Assembly (NCBI GenBank): GCA_015654695.1
Contig: JAATGJ010000178.1
Coordinates: 1-54,108, forward strand
DNA length: 54,108 bases
Direction: 5' to 3'
Origin: Chitinophagales bacterium
Lineage (GTDB): Bacteria; Bacteroidota; Bacteroidia; Chitinophagales; Chitinophagaceae
Below, piece by piece: positions 16,589-25,313 of this stretch; the stretch's first letter is position 1, and each line of letters starts with the position of its first letter. Below the pieces are notes generated by a model. That model saw only the letters and a list, made by a program, of their open reading frames with translations, did no database searches and was not told the DNA's origin. The translations under genes were made by a program, and so were the position numbers.

Positions 16589-17404
16589 ATGAAAGAGAAA
16601 CTTTATGTTATTAAGATCGGCGGGAACATTATTGATGATGAGGAAAAACTAAACACTTTTCTAAAATCATTTGCTTCTCTTGAAACTCCCCTTCAGGGAC
16701 CGGGGGTAAAAAAGATATTGGTTCACGGTGGAGGGAAGCTGGCTACTAAACTGGCAGAAAGACTCGGAGTGGAACAACAGGTAGTAGAAGGAAGAAGAAT
16801 TACTGACGCAGAAACACTAAAGATCGTAACAATGGTATATGCAGGCTATATCAATAAAAATATTGTGGCTCTCCTGCAAGCCAATCACTGCAACGCTATC
16901 GGGCTTTGCGGCGCTGATGGCGATGCTATACTGGCGCATAAAAGACAACATGCGCTGATTGATTATGGCTTTGTCGGTGATGTTGACGCCATCAATACTG
17001 TTTTACTAAAAAGCCTGCTGGAACAAAATATCGCTATTGTCTTTGCCCCTATCACACACGATCAGCAGGGACAATTGCTCAATACGAATGCAGATACGAT
17101 AGCACAGGAAGTAGCCAAAGCCATGAGCAGGGAATATGATGTCAGCCTTATTTATTCTTTTGAAAAAAGCGGCGTATTGCTGGATGCTGAAGATGATACA
17201 ACCGTTATACCTGAGATCACTCCTGTTTATTACCAGCAACTGAAGGCCCAACAAAAAATATTCGCCGGGATGATCCCAAAGCTGGACAATGCATTTGCCG
17301 CATTAGACAGTGGCGTAAAAAAAGTGATCATTTGCAAAGCTGAAAACCTGGAACAGCTTACTATAGGAAGCTCCGGGACGACTATAATAGCCCCTGCATC
17401 CTGA
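16589..17404 (+). CDS. argB: Acetylglutamate kinase (N-acyl-glutamate kinase)
   Basis: Phosphorylates N-acyl-glutamate. 271 residues. VIKIGGNIIDDEE at the N-terminus and ILVHGGGKLATKLAERLG (~residues 45-62) are the nucleotide/substrate glycine loops. GRRITDAETLKIVTMVYAG, NAIGLCGADGDAI and NADTIAQEVAKAM follow, and GMIPKLDNAFAALDSGV is the C-terminal ATP-site motif. Between FLKSFASL and KKILVHGGG there is an extra ETPLQGPGV segment encoded by the repeat at 16683-16707. Relatives usually run almost directly between those blocks. Start ATG 16589, 23 bp after argF'. Confidence 0.94.
   Translation: MKEKLYVIKIGGNIIDDEEKLNTFLKSFASLETPLQGPGVKKILVHGGGKLATKLAERLGVEQQVVEGRRITDAETLKIVTMVYAGYINKNIVALLQANHCNAIGLCGADGDAILAHKRQHALIDYGFVGDVDAINTVLLKSLLEQNIAIVFAPITHDQQGQLLNTNADTIAQEVAKAMSREYDVSLIYSFEKSGVLLDAEDDTTVIPEITPVYYQQLKAQQKIFAGMIPKLDNAFAALDSGVKKVIICKAENLEQLTIGSSGTTIIAPAS
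16683..16707. repeat. In-frame palindromic repeat inside argB
   Basis: AAACTCCCCTTCAGGGACCG then GGGGT, encoding the ETPLQGPGV insert. It is the inverted counterpart of the copy at 16551-16575, 107 bp away. Confidence 0.7.
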
Positions 17405-17444
17405 TAATAGCGATAGGATAAAAGAAAGGCTTAAAAAATAAGAC

Positions 17445-18557
17445 ATGGACAACCCTGTAAATAATCAGTCTCTTTCAAAAGTAGCTCTGCCAACCGGCGA
17501 AGTGGATGTAGTGGGTACTGCTATTGATCTTTTAAAGGAACTGATCGCAACACCGTCTTTCAGTAAAGAAGAAGACCAGACTGCGGGTATCCTTTGCCGC
17601 TTTATTGGAACAAAAGGCATCCCCCATACAAGGGTGGGCAATAATGTATTTGCATTGAACAAATATTATGATGCAGCGAAACCAAGCATCTTGCTTAATT
17701 CGCATCACGATACGGTAAAACCTAATAAAGGTTATTCATTTGATCCCTTCAGCCCGTTTGAAAAAGATGGGAAACTTTTTGGTTTGGGCAGCAATGATGC
17801 TGGCGGCTGCCTGGTGTCATTGATAGCTACATTTCTTTATTACTATGACCGGCAGGATACCAAATACAATGTTGTTTTTGCCGCCAGCGCTGAAGAAGAA
17901 ATAAGTGGCGTAAACGGAATTGAATTAGTATTGCCTTTCCTCGGAAAAATTGATTGCGGCATTGTAGGTGAACCTACAAAACTGGAAATGGCTGTGGCGG
18001 AAAGAGGGTTAATGGTAATAGATTGTACTGCCGAAGGCCGGTCAGGACATGCTGCAAGAAATGAAGGAGAGAATGCCTTGTACAAAGCGGTGGATGATAT
18101 TAACTGGATACGCGGGTATAAATTTGAAAAGGTAAGCCCTTTACTTGGCGAATCAAGACTAACTGTAACTGTAATAGGTACAGAAAACCAGCAGCATAAT
18201 GTAGTACCTTCTCAATGTAAATATATCATTGATGTACGGGTAAATGAGTTGTATTCCTTTGAAGAAATATTAGAGGCATTACAAAATAATCTGAAAAGTA
18301 AATTCAGGCCAAGGACTACAAGAATGAAGTCCACTTCTATTGAACTGGACCATCCCCTGGTAAAGGCAGGTATAAAATTAGGACGTGGCTATTATGGCTC
18401 ACCTACTACATCAGATAAAGCACTAATGCCGTTTCCGACTTTAAAAATGGGACCGGGAGATAGCGCAAGAAGCCATACAGCTGACGAGTATATCTATATT
18501 GAGGAAATAAAAGAAGGGATTGGCACTTATATTCAGCTAGTAAATCAATTATTATGA
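17445..18557 (+). CDS. M20-family N-acyl-ornithine/citrulline deacylase (argE-like)
   Basis: 370-residue di-zinc amidohydrolase. In ArgF'-type pathways this step removes the acetyl or succinyl group from N-acyl-citrulline to give citrulline. Metal and catalytic residues: His and Asp in LLNSHHDTVKP (~residues 86-96), Asp in GLGSNDAGGC (~119), catalytic Glu-Glu in ASAEEEISG (~150), and a Glu in IVGEPTKLEMAVAERG. A dimerisation domain begins at GRSGHAARNEGENALY. The first ~25 residues (DNPVNNQSLSKVALPTGEVD) are longer than usual. The stop overlaps the argH start (ATGA), a sign of translational coupling. Confidence 0.9.
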   Translation: MDNPVNNQSLSKVALPTGEVDVVGTAIDLLKELIATPSFSKEEDQTAGILCRFIGTKGIPHTRVGNNVFALNKYYDAAKPSILLNSHHDTVKPNKGYSFDPFSPFEKDGKLFGLGSNDAGGCLVSLIATFLYYYDRQDTKYNVVFAASAEEEISGVNGIELVLPFLGKIDCGIVGEPTKLEMAVAERGLMVIDCTAEGRSGHAARNEGENALYKAVDDINWIRGYKFEKVSPLLGESRLTVTVIGTENQQHNVVPSQCKYIIDVRVNELYSFEEILEALQNNLKSKFRPRTTRMKSTSIELDHPLVKAGIKLGRGYYGSPTTSDKALMPFPTLKMGPGDSARSHTADEYIYIEEIKEGIGTYIQLVNQLL

Positions 18558-19885
18558 AATTGTGGCAAAAAGATAAAGCATCCCTGAAAGAGGTAGAAAC
18601 TTTCACTGTCGGTAAAGACCGTGAGATGGATATGTATTTAGCTGCTTTTGATGTGCAGGGGTCGTTGGCTCATATTCAAATGCTGGAATCAATTGGATTG
18701 CTGACAAAAGATGAATTGACACAATTACAGTCTGAATTAAAAAAAATCTATTCGCAGATAGAAAAAGGAGAGTTCAAATTACAGGATGATGTAGAAGATA
18801 TTCATTCGCAAATAGAATTATTGCTTACGCAAAAGCTTGGCGATATTGGGAAAAAAATCCATTCCGCCCGTAGCCGGAACGACCAGGTACTGGTAGATGT
18901 AAAACTTTTCCTGAGAAATGAAATTGAAGAACTAGTAAAACACATTCAGCCATTCTTTGATCTACTCCAAACACAAAGTGAAAAATATAAAGATCATTTA
19001 TTGCCCGGCTATACGCATTTGCAGTTAGCGATGCCCTCGTCTTTTGGTTTGTGGTTCGGCGCTTACGCTGAAAGTTTAGTGGATGATACCATTACATTGA
19101 AAGCAGCTTATGATGTGGTAAATAAAAACCCGCTGGGTTCGGCGGCAGGGTATGGTTCATCTTTCCCCATTAACAGAACGCTTACTACAAAGCTACTTGG
19201 TTTTGATGATCTGAATTATAATGTAGTCTATGCTCAAATGGGAAGAGGCAAAGCAGAAAGAATTACGGCCATGGCGCTGGCGAATGTCGCTGATACGTTG
19301 AGCAAATTATCTATGGATGCCTGTTTATTCCTGAACCAAAATTTCAGTTTTATCAGTTTCCCGGCGGAACTGACAACAGGCAGTAGCATTATGCCACATA
19401 AAAAAAACCCGGATGTATTTGAACTGATCCGTTCGCATTGCAACCGCATCAAAGCTTTGCCCAACGAGATCATGCTGATGACAACCAACCTGCCTTCCGG
19501 TTATCACCGCGACCTGCAATTATTAAAGGAACATTTATTCCCCGCATTTAAAACGCTGAAAGATTGTATTGATATGGCTGGGTTGATGTTATCCAGCATT
19601 GATGTTAAAAAAGATATACTGGCTGATGAAAAATATAAATACCTGTTCAGTGTAGAGGAAGTGAATAAACTCGTTTTACAGGGAGTTCCTTTCCGGGATG
19701 CTTATAAAAAAGTTGGGTTGGATATTGAAGCGGGGAAATTTTCTTACAATATAAATGTCAATCATACACATGAGGGAAGCATTGGCAATCTTTGTACGGA
19801 AGAAATAAAGAAGCAAATAAACCGGTTACTGGAAAGCTTCCCGTTTAAAGCTGTAGAAACAGCTGTGGCAAAGCTTGTCAAATAG
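18554..19885 (+). CDS. argH: Argininosuccinate lyase
   Basis: Last step of arginine synthesis, releasing fumarate and arginine. 443 residues of the fumarase/aspartase superfamily. KIHSARSRNDQVLVD (~residues 100-114), LPGYTHLQLAMPSSFG, and the superfamily signature GSSIMPHKKNPDVFELIR (~275-292) are all present; the catalytic Ser lies in that loop. Closes the arginine operon. A decayed second copy of its 3' end lies 4.4 kb downstream (24241-24375). Confidence 0.95.
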   Translation: MKLWQKDKASLKEVETFTVGKDREMDMYLAAFDVQGSLAHIQMLESIGLLTKDELTQLQSELKKIYSQIEKGEFKLQDDVEDIHSQIELLLTQKLGDIGKKIHSARSRNDQVLVDVKLFLRNEIEELVKHIQPFFDLLQTQSEKYKDHLLPGYTHLQLAMPSSFGLWFGAYAESLVDDTITLKAAYDVVNKNPLGSAAGYGSSFPINRTLTTKLLGFDDLNYNVVYAQMGRGKAERITAMALANVADTLSKLSMDACLFLNQNFSFISFPAELTTGSSIMPHKKNPDVFELIRSHCNRIKALPNEIMLMTTNLPSGYHRDLQLLKEHLFPAFKTLKDCIDMAGLMLSSIDVKKDILADEKYKYLFSVEEVNKLVLQGVPFRDAYKKVGLDIEAGKFSYNINVNHTHEGSIGNLCTEEIKKQINRLLESFPFKAVETAVAKLVK

Positions 19886-20143
19886 TTTTTTACCGGCGTA
19901 TATTTTATTCAACTGAACGTTGGGCATTTGTGCTGTTAGCAGTATACTATTTTACTGTCTTTTATTTTGACGAATTTGGTCTCAGCAAATTTTGATTATT
20001 GACAATTAGCCCCCACTTCTTCAATAAACCTTCCCGCCTGCTCAATCCTGCTTGACCTACCCCGTTAGCGGGACTAATTTACATCTCGAAATCATTTGTT
20101 AGCAACACAGCTTTATTCATTCATAACCATTAAAAATAAAAAA

Positions 20144-20629
20144 ATGAAACAAAATTTTTCAGCACTTCTTTGTGCATTCGTTTTCGCTACTCTTCTTTTT
20201 TCCTGCAAAAAAGAAACACTAGAAGAAACAAGCAAGATAGTTCCGTTTACAGGAACCTATACAACCACAGTTGAACTATTGAGCAGTCCCCCGATGGTAC
20301 AGGTCAGGATTACCGGAATAGGGCAGTCCAGTGATTTGGGAAGCGGTAAATTTATAGCCTACTCAACCCTCAATTTAACTACAGCACCCCCATTTCGTTT
20401 AGGTGGCATCTCTACCATGTTTGCAGCTAACGGAGATGTTTTTTATACTTCATTTACCGGGACACAAACACCCAATACGGATGGCACAAATACAGTTGTT
20501 ATGACCCATACCCTCAGAGGGGGAACCGGCAAATATCAAAATGCCAGCGGAACTTTTACCGGCAACACAATCGTCAATCAAAGCAGCCCGGCTAACACTA
20601 TTACACTCAATGGAACCATTAGTTATTAG
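20144..20629 (+). CDS. Small lipoprotein, beta-rich, unknown function
   Basis: 161 residues from the ATG at 20144, which opens a lipoprotein signal (MKQNFSALLCAFVFATLLFSC) with Cys ~21 as the lipidated residue. A longer frame from 20096 would bury that signal. The mature part is rich in Gly/Thr beta strands, with ANGDVFYTSFTG and RGGTGKYQNASGTFTG. This pattern resembles small beta-barrels of the allene-oxide-cyclase/dirigent type, but I cannot confirm the family. The 258 bp before it hold no gene. Probably its own transcript. Confidence 0.7.
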   Translation: MKQNFSALLCAFVFATLLFSCKKETLEETSKIVPFTGTYTTTVELLSSPPMVQVRITGIGQSSDLGSGKFIAYSTLNLTTAPPFRLGGISTMFAANGDVFYTSFTGTQTPNTDGTNTVVMTHTLRGGTGKYQNASGTFTGNTIVNQSSPANTITLNGTISY

Positions 20630-20734
20630 CCAGGTGAAACTAAAAAGGATTTTCACAGGCAATAAAAATATCGCTAGTGAAATAATAAAAATGTTTGGGG
20701 TTATTCTTGTTATCTACAGATTAAATTTATTACA

Positions 20735-21172
20735 ATGAAAAAAATAGTGTCCACCCTCTTATCGTTGCTCATTTTCATTTCTTCTTATTCGCAAAAAGCA
20801 ATTGAAGAAGAAATGAGAAGGCTTGAAGAAAAAGTAGTACAGGCTGTATTACAAAAGGATTCGGCAACCTTGCGGAAGATCTGGGCTCCCAACTTTATGG
20901 TAAATGCTCCCATAAATCGTGTTGTAACAGGCGGACAGGTAGAACTGGTGATGGCTGGAGCTATAAGTTACAGCAGCTATATTTTGGATATAGAAAAAAT
21001 CCTGATAAAAGGAGATATTGTAATTACGATGGGCAATGAAACAGTTGTACCCGTTTTGGGTAACCCAAAAGGAGGTCAAACAATCAAAAGGCGGTATACT
21101 CAAATTTGGGTAAAAGAAAATGGCAGGTGGATAGCGATTGCAAGGCATGCCAATGAAGTATGCCTGCAATAA
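20735..21172 (+). CDS. Exported NTF2/SnoaL-like (DUF4440) protein
   Basis: 145 residues: a signal peptide (MKKIVSTLLSLLIFISSYSQ) followed by an NTF2-like cone fold: EEEMRRLEEKVVQAVLQKDSATLRKIWAPNFMVNAP, then GDIVITMGNETVV and RRYTQIWVKENGRWIAIARHAN, the standard DUF4440/SnoaL C-terminal strand pattern. Such proteins bind small ligands or act as light enzymes; no catalytic role can be named. Start ATG at 20735 right at the signal peptide. Confidence 0.82.
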   Translation: MKKIVSTLLSLLIFISSYSQKAIEEEMRRLEEKVVQAVLQKDSATLRKIWAPNFMVNAPINRVVTGGQVELVMAGAISYSSYILDIEKILIKGDIVITMGNETVVPVLGNPKGGQTIKRRYTQIWVKENGRWIAIARHANEVCLQ

Positions 21173-21281
21173 TAATATTTTTTTGGCCAGCGGATAGTTT
21201 GCTATCGCATTGATAAATTCAATTGAGTTAGGATATTGCATTACTTTTAGTAAGTGCTGGTGTTGGTTAAATTTATTCTAT

Positions 21282-23387
21282 ATGCATACCCGGTTTTTCA
21301 TCCTTTTCTTTTTGTTTGGTATTAATGCTACTGCACAAACGTATAAAATAGACAGCCTGAAGAAATTGCTTCCCGGACTGAGCGACCGTGCACTGGTAAA
21401 TTGCCTGAATACACTGGGTCGGGAATTTAATTTTAATTTCATTCATTCTGATTCTGCTCTGAAATATGCAGGGCTGGCTTATCAACAGGCTTCAGCCAGA
21501 AATTACAACAGTGGTAAAGCAGCTTCCTTAACCATTCAGGCTGATGTACAGGGAAGGCTATTGGGATACCCGAACCTGATGAAACGCTATAGTCAGCAGG
21601 CCATTGAACTTTTGAAAAATGAAAATGATCCGAAAAATCTTTCAACTGCCTGGTACTATCTTTCATTGGCCTATGCCTTCCAGGGCATTTATGACAGTGC
21701 GCGGGATGCAGCTGGTAAGGCACGGCAAATTTCTTTAAAAGCTAATGATAAATTGGGATTGGCCTGGGCCGTTCTGGCTACGGGATTCATTTATTGCCAA
21801 AGCGGTGATTATTGGAAGGGCTTTGAGAACCTGATCGAATCACAGCAAATGGGTAAGGAATTAAACGATTCGTTAATCACATCCGTTTCCCTGGCCTTCA
21901 TTGCCCGGTCATTCAACCGGGTGGGTGATCCGCAAAAAGCGCTCAGCTATTATCATCAAAGTATGAAATATGCAACGCCCTTCTTTTTGCTCTGGCCTCA
22001 CCTGGAAGACATGGCCTATGCCTATTTTCAATTGAAACAATATGATTCCGTTTTGTATTACCAGCAAAAGCACCGGCATAACCTGGATTCATTAACCAAA
22101 GATCCTTTGGTTAGAAAAAAATTTAGCGCATTCCGATGGGGATATTCCATTGATGTTCAGTTAGCCCGCAAACAATACGATAAAGTATTGGCAGATTTGC
22201 TACCTCATATTGATCAACTGCGGAAAAACAGGGATGTTCCTCCACTAATGCAATCTTTATTGGCGGTTGGAAAGGTCTATGAGCGTAAAAAAAATTACAC
22301 CGCCTCCCTGCATTTTACAAGGGAATTGTTTCAAATAGCTAACCAGGCTGATAATAAACAGTTCTTAAAAGAAGCCAATCAATTATTGGCTTCCCTGTTT
22401 GACCAGACAAAACAGAGTGACAGCGCCTATCATTATTTAAGGCAATACACTGCCATCAAAGATTCTATGGAGATAGCACAGTTTGCCCAACGGACTGTTC
22501 TTTACCTGTCAGCGTCCGAAGCTGAAAACAGGATACGCTTGTTAAAAAAGGATAAGGAAATAAATGAACAGCAATTGGCTTTAAACAAAAAAGAATTGCA
22601 AAAACAATCGCAGTTGAAAAACATTTTGGTGCTGAGCCTGTTGGTGATATTTTTGATCTCATTTCTGGTGATCAGAAACGTTATCCTGAAACGGAAAAAT
22701 GAAAGGCTCCAAAACGAACAGTCCCAATCAGATTTGAAACGAAAAACCCTGGAGCTGGAAATGCAGGCCCTCCGTGCACAAATGAATCCCCATTTTATTT
22801 TCAATTGTTTAAGCGCAATAGATAATTTAATACAAACCGGCCAAGCCGATAAAGCAACTTCCTGCCTGGCCCGGTTTGCCAAACTGATAAGGGGTGTGCT
22901 CGACAGTTCCAAAAACAACGTAGTTCCTTTTCAAAAAGATTATGAAACACTCCGGTTATACCTGGAAATGGAGCAGTTCCGTTGTAACAATAAATTCAGT
23001 TACCACCTGACGGCGGATCAGGAATTACTGCATGGTGATTATAAAATTCCTCCGCTCATCGTTCAGCCTTTTATTGAAAATGCCATACATCATGGCTTGC
23101 TCAATAAACAGGACTGCAACCGCCAATTAGAGGTGTCTGCATATTTAAAGGATGATCACATCATCTTTTCCATCACTGATAATGGCATTGGTCGTAAACA
23201 GTCTGCTGTACTTAAAGAAGTGAACAGGCCGGAGCATCAATCGTATGGAGTTGCCATTACCCGGGAGCGTATTTATCTTCATAATAAAAACGGCAAAACA
23301 AATGATGTTGAGATCACCGACCTAGAACAGCGTGGCAAAGCGACGGGCACAAAAGCTATTATAAGAATCAATAGTTTTGAAACGTAA
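21282..23387 (+). CDS. TPR-containing LytS-type sensor histidine kinase
   Basis: About 701 residues from the ATG at 21282, chosen because it opens a signal sequence (MHTRFFILFFLFGINATAQ). A TPR-like sensor region covers roughly residues 30-400 (repeats such as AWYYLSLAYAFQGIYDSARDAAGKA and KALSYYHQSMKYA). One transmembrane helix follows (NILVLSLLVIFLISFLVI, ~445-465), then a coiled coil. The kinase part has the His-box MNPHFIFNCLSAIDNLIQ (~500) and the ATPase boxes PLIVQPFIENAIHHGL (~588) and ITDNGIGRKQS. It is 10 bp upstream of the LytTR regulator at 23398, forming a two-component pair. The signal sensed is unknown. Confidence 0.88.
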   Translation: MHTRFFILFFLFGINATAQTYKIDSLKKLLPGLSDRALVNCLNTLGREFNFNFIHSDSALKYAGLAYQQASARNYNSGKAASLTIQADVQGRLLGYPNLMKRYSQQAIELLKNENDPKNLSTAWYYLSLAYAFQGIYDSARDAAGKARQISLKANDKLGLAWAVLATGFIYCQSGDYWKGFENLIESQQMGKELNDSLITSVSLAFIARSFNRVGDPQKALSYYHQSMKYATPFFLLWPHLEDMAYAYFQLKQYDSVLYYQQKHRHNLDSLTKDPLVRKKFSAFRWGYSIDVQLARKQYDKVLADLLPHIDQLRKNRDVPPLMQSLLAVGKVYERKKNYTASLHFTRELFQIANQADNKQFLKEANQLLASLFDQTKQSDSAYHYLRQYTAIKDSMEIAQFAQRTVLYLSASEAENRIRLLKKDKEINEQQLALNKKELQKQSQLKNILVLSLLVIFLISFLVIRNVILKRKNERLQNEQSQSDLKRKTLELEMQALRAQMNPHFIFNCLSAIDNLIQTGQADKATSCLARFAKLIRGVLDSSKNNVVPFQKDYETLRLYLEMEQFRCNNKFSYHLTADQELLHGDYKIPPLIVQPFIENAIHHGLLNKQDCNRQLEVSAYLKDDHIIFSITDNGIGRKQSAVLKEVNRPEHQSYGVAITRERIYLHNKNGKTNDVEITDLEQRGKATGTKAIIRINSFET

Positions 23388-23397
23388 AAAATAAAGC

Positions 23398-24138
23398 ATG
23401 TTAAGAGCCGTGTTAATAGATGATGATGAAAGTAACCTTAGCTCCCTCAGTGAAAAACTGTGTAAGCATTGTCCCCAAATTGAAATCATTGCCCGGTGTG
23501 ATAATGCGCAGGATGGAATGAAATTCATCAATAGTCTGCAGCCTGATGTAGTGTTTTTGGATATTGAAATGCCTGTGATGAATGGATTTGTGATGCTGCA
23601 GCAGTTAGTGTATAAAAAATTCGAACTCATTTTTGTAACCGCTTACGACCATTATGCCATAAAAGCCATCCGGTACAGTGCGCTGGATTATCTTGTGAAG
23701 CCAGTTGAAATTGAAGAGCTGAAAGTTGCCGTATTAAAAGCGGAGGCAAACCGTAAGAGCCAGCCCGCTGATTCGCAGCTAGATATTTTGCTGGAGCACC
23801 TCCAGAAAAAACAACCCCGGCGCATCAGCATTCCAACAACTGAAGGCCTGCAGTTCATCAACCTTGAAAACATTACTTACCTGGAGGCGAGTAATAACTA
23901 CACCAATATTTACCTTTCTAACCGCCAAAAATTTCTCGTAAGCCGTACGTTAAAAGATTTTGAAGAAATACTTCCTTCAGAAACGTTTCTGCGCATTCAC
24001 CATTCTAATATTATAAATAAGCTTTTTGTTGAGCGGTACATCCGGGGCGATGGAGGACAAGTTGTTATGAAAGATGGGATCGTTCTGGATGTATCCAAAA
24101 GAAAAAAAACAGAATTTTTGCAGGCAATAGGATACTAG
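23398..24138 (+). CDS. LytTR-family response regulator
   Basis: 246 residues. Receiver at 1-~120 with acidic pocket IDDDE (8-11), phospho-acceptor Asp ~55 (VVFLDIEMPVMNG), TAYDHYAIKAI and the conserved Lys in YLVKPVEI. LytTR DNA-binding domain in the last ~100 residues (RISIPTTEGLQFINLENITYLEASNNYTNIYL, then FLRIHHSNIINKLFVERYIRGDGG). Cognate regulator of the kinase immediately upstream, with which it must be co-transcribed. Binds DNA directly, so targets could be the neighbouring exported proteins, but no repeated operator is evident. Confidence 0.92.
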   Translation: MLRAVLIDDDESNLSSLSEKLCKHCPQIEIIARCDNAQDGMKFINSLQPDVVFLDIEMPVMNGFVMLQQLVYKKFELIFVTAYDHYAIKAIRYSALDYLVKPVEIEELKVAVLKAEANRKSQPADSQLDILLEHLQKKQPRRISIPTTEGLQFINLENITYLEASNNYTNIYLSNRQKFLVSRTLKDFEEILPSETFLRIHHSNIINKLFVERYIRGDGGQVVMKDGIVLDVSKRKKTEFLQAIGY

Positions 24139-24240
24139 TTTTCCTTATTGTTCGTCTTCAGCTCTCCTTGCAGCTTCGCATTCTTATTCAGCCGCTTGAA
24201 GCGACATAGTAATTGATGCGGAACAAAATGCTCCGAACAG

Positions 24241-24375
24241 CTTCTAATATCAACAATACACTGAGGGCAGCATTGGCAATTATTGCAGGAAAGAAATAAA
24301 AAACAAATGGACCGGGTACCGGAAAGTGTCCCATTTAAAGCCATAGAAACTACTATTGCAATACTTCTCAAATAT
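24241..24375 (+). pseudogene. Decayed copy of the argH 3' end
   Basis: The stretch reads with high similarity to 19750-19885 of argH: GAGGGCAGCATTGGCAAT versus GAGGGAAGCATTGGCAAT, then GAAATAAA, and CCATTTAAAGCCATAGAAAC versus CCGTTTAAAGCTGTAGAAAC. Translated, it gives EIKKQMDRVPESVPFKAIETTIAILLK next to the argH ending EIKKQINRLLESFPFKAVETAVAKLVK, written here in halves: PFKAIETTIA against PFKAVETAVA. The stop codon is lost and frames are disrupted upstream. Weaker similarity may extend back to ~24200. This explains the 250-bp gap after the response regulator. Confidence 0.75.
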
Positions 24376-24388
24376 TCATTTTCAATAA

Positions 24389-24685
24389 TTAGTCCCCGTA
24401 AAACTTAAGGTAAGTGTGAATGTCAACATCGCATTCTTTAACAAGATGGAGAACTTCTTCGATTTGTTCCTTATCTGCTGGTAAATAGCCTTCGAGTTCT
24501 TTTAAATCTGCGGCTAAATCTTCAAACATGTAAGCATTGAATGTTGTATCGCCATAAGGATCAAGATATTTCAATAGCCGAAATGATTTATTGTAAATAA
24601 TTTCATTATCTGAAAGAACAAACTCTTTCGGCATTATCTTTTTAGCATTACCACCCTCATCTTCAATTTGAATTGTCCAACCCAT
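24389..24685 (-). CDS. Small acidic protein of unknown function
   Basis: 98 residues, soluble, no signal peptide: MGWTIQIEDEGGNAKKIMPK, then LLKYLDPYGDTTFNAYM and a helical acidic tail (DLAADLKELEGYLPADKEQIEEVL). I do not recognise a named domain; it has the look of a small immunity-like or regulatory protein. It is isolated, flanked on one side by the argH remnant and on the other by the M28 remnant. Confidence 0.6.
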   Translation of the reverse strand: MGWTIQIEDEGGNAKKIMPKEFVLSDNEIIYNKSFRLLKYLDPYGDTTFNAYMFEDLAADLKELEGYLPADKEQIEEVLHLVKECDVDIHTYLKFYGD

Positions 24686-24721
24686 TTTTAAATAATTAAA
24701 CCACCTTTAATTGATCACAAG

Positions 24722-24812
24722 CTACATTAATAATTCCCAGTTACAGCTCTCCTTTATTCGCCGTTTCAAAAATATCGTTGGTATATCGTGATGATCAAAA
24801 TAACAATGGCTG
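24722..24812 (-). pseudogene. Decayed copy of the M28 peptidase 3' end
   Basis: On the minus strand this reads YFDHHDI and NDIFETANKGEL, then LGIINVA, with a frameshift and stops. The intact gene at 25314 ends RYFDIHHSRNDVFEAVNKRE followed by LELGAVNMAALIYL. Nucleotide similarity to about 25350-25440 is clear along ~90 bp. It lies just past the 3' end of the DinB-like gene, so DinB sits between an intact and a ruined peptidase 3' end. Confidence 0.75.
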
Positions 24813-24862
24813 TTATAGTTTAGCACCTATAATAAATATCTGAAGGCAGAAAATTTACCGTT

Positions 24863-25309
24863 TTAACCACCCAATAGCCTCCTGTGATAATTTATTTGTC
24901 CAAGATGATAGCTCAAATGTGCTACCAGGTGAACTAAAAAATATTCTGTTGAAGTTTTTTCCGCAAAAACCAACAGCGGGTATTCTTCATTAAGCTGTTC
25001 ATCGGTTAATAGATCAAGAGCGGTATCAACAACAAGTATTGTATCACCTATCTTCTTTATTAATTCCTTTTGGGGGTTATTTTTTTGTGAAAACTCAAGA
25101 TCACGGTGCCTGGTATATCCTGTCTTCCCTATCTCCGCTCCTATGTATGTATTTAAGTTTCCGATTAAATGTAAACATAAGTTGCCTGCTGAATTAGCAA
25201 TACTCTTCTTTACAAGCCATATCTTTTTCTCGTCTTCATATAAGGTTATCTCCTGCTTCAGCTTATCAAGGTCTCTCCGGAATAATTTTTTAAGTGTTGG
25301 TATCAGCAT
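24863..25309 (-). CDS. DinB-like (DUF1572) four-helix protein
   Basis: About 148 residues from the ATG at 25309 (MLIPTLKKLFRRDLDKLKQEI), which begins the first helix; ATGs at 25324 and 25333 would run into the upstream peptidase gene. The fold matches the DinB/YfiT-like superfamily: four helices with metal-ligand histidines at LCLHLIGNLN, VHLVAHLSYHLGQINYHRRLL. Members bind Ni or Zn; several are thiol transferases, including bacillithiol transferases. bshA being ~1.5 kb away makes that role plausible but unproven. Starts 4 bp after the peptidase stop on the same strand. Confidence 0.8.
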   Translation of the reverse strand: MLIPTLKKLFRRDLDKLKQEITLYEDEKKIWLVKKSIANSAGNLCLHLIGNLNTYIGAEIGKTGYTRHRDLEFSQKNNPQKELIKKIGDTILVVDTALDLLTDEQLNEEYPLLVFAEKTSTEYFLVHLVAHLSYHLGQINYHRRLLGG

Positions 25310-25313
25310 AATA

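Noticed and set aside
24135-24371. 78-codon minus-strand frame after the response regulator
   Set aside because: It is antisense to the argH remnant and has no family features.
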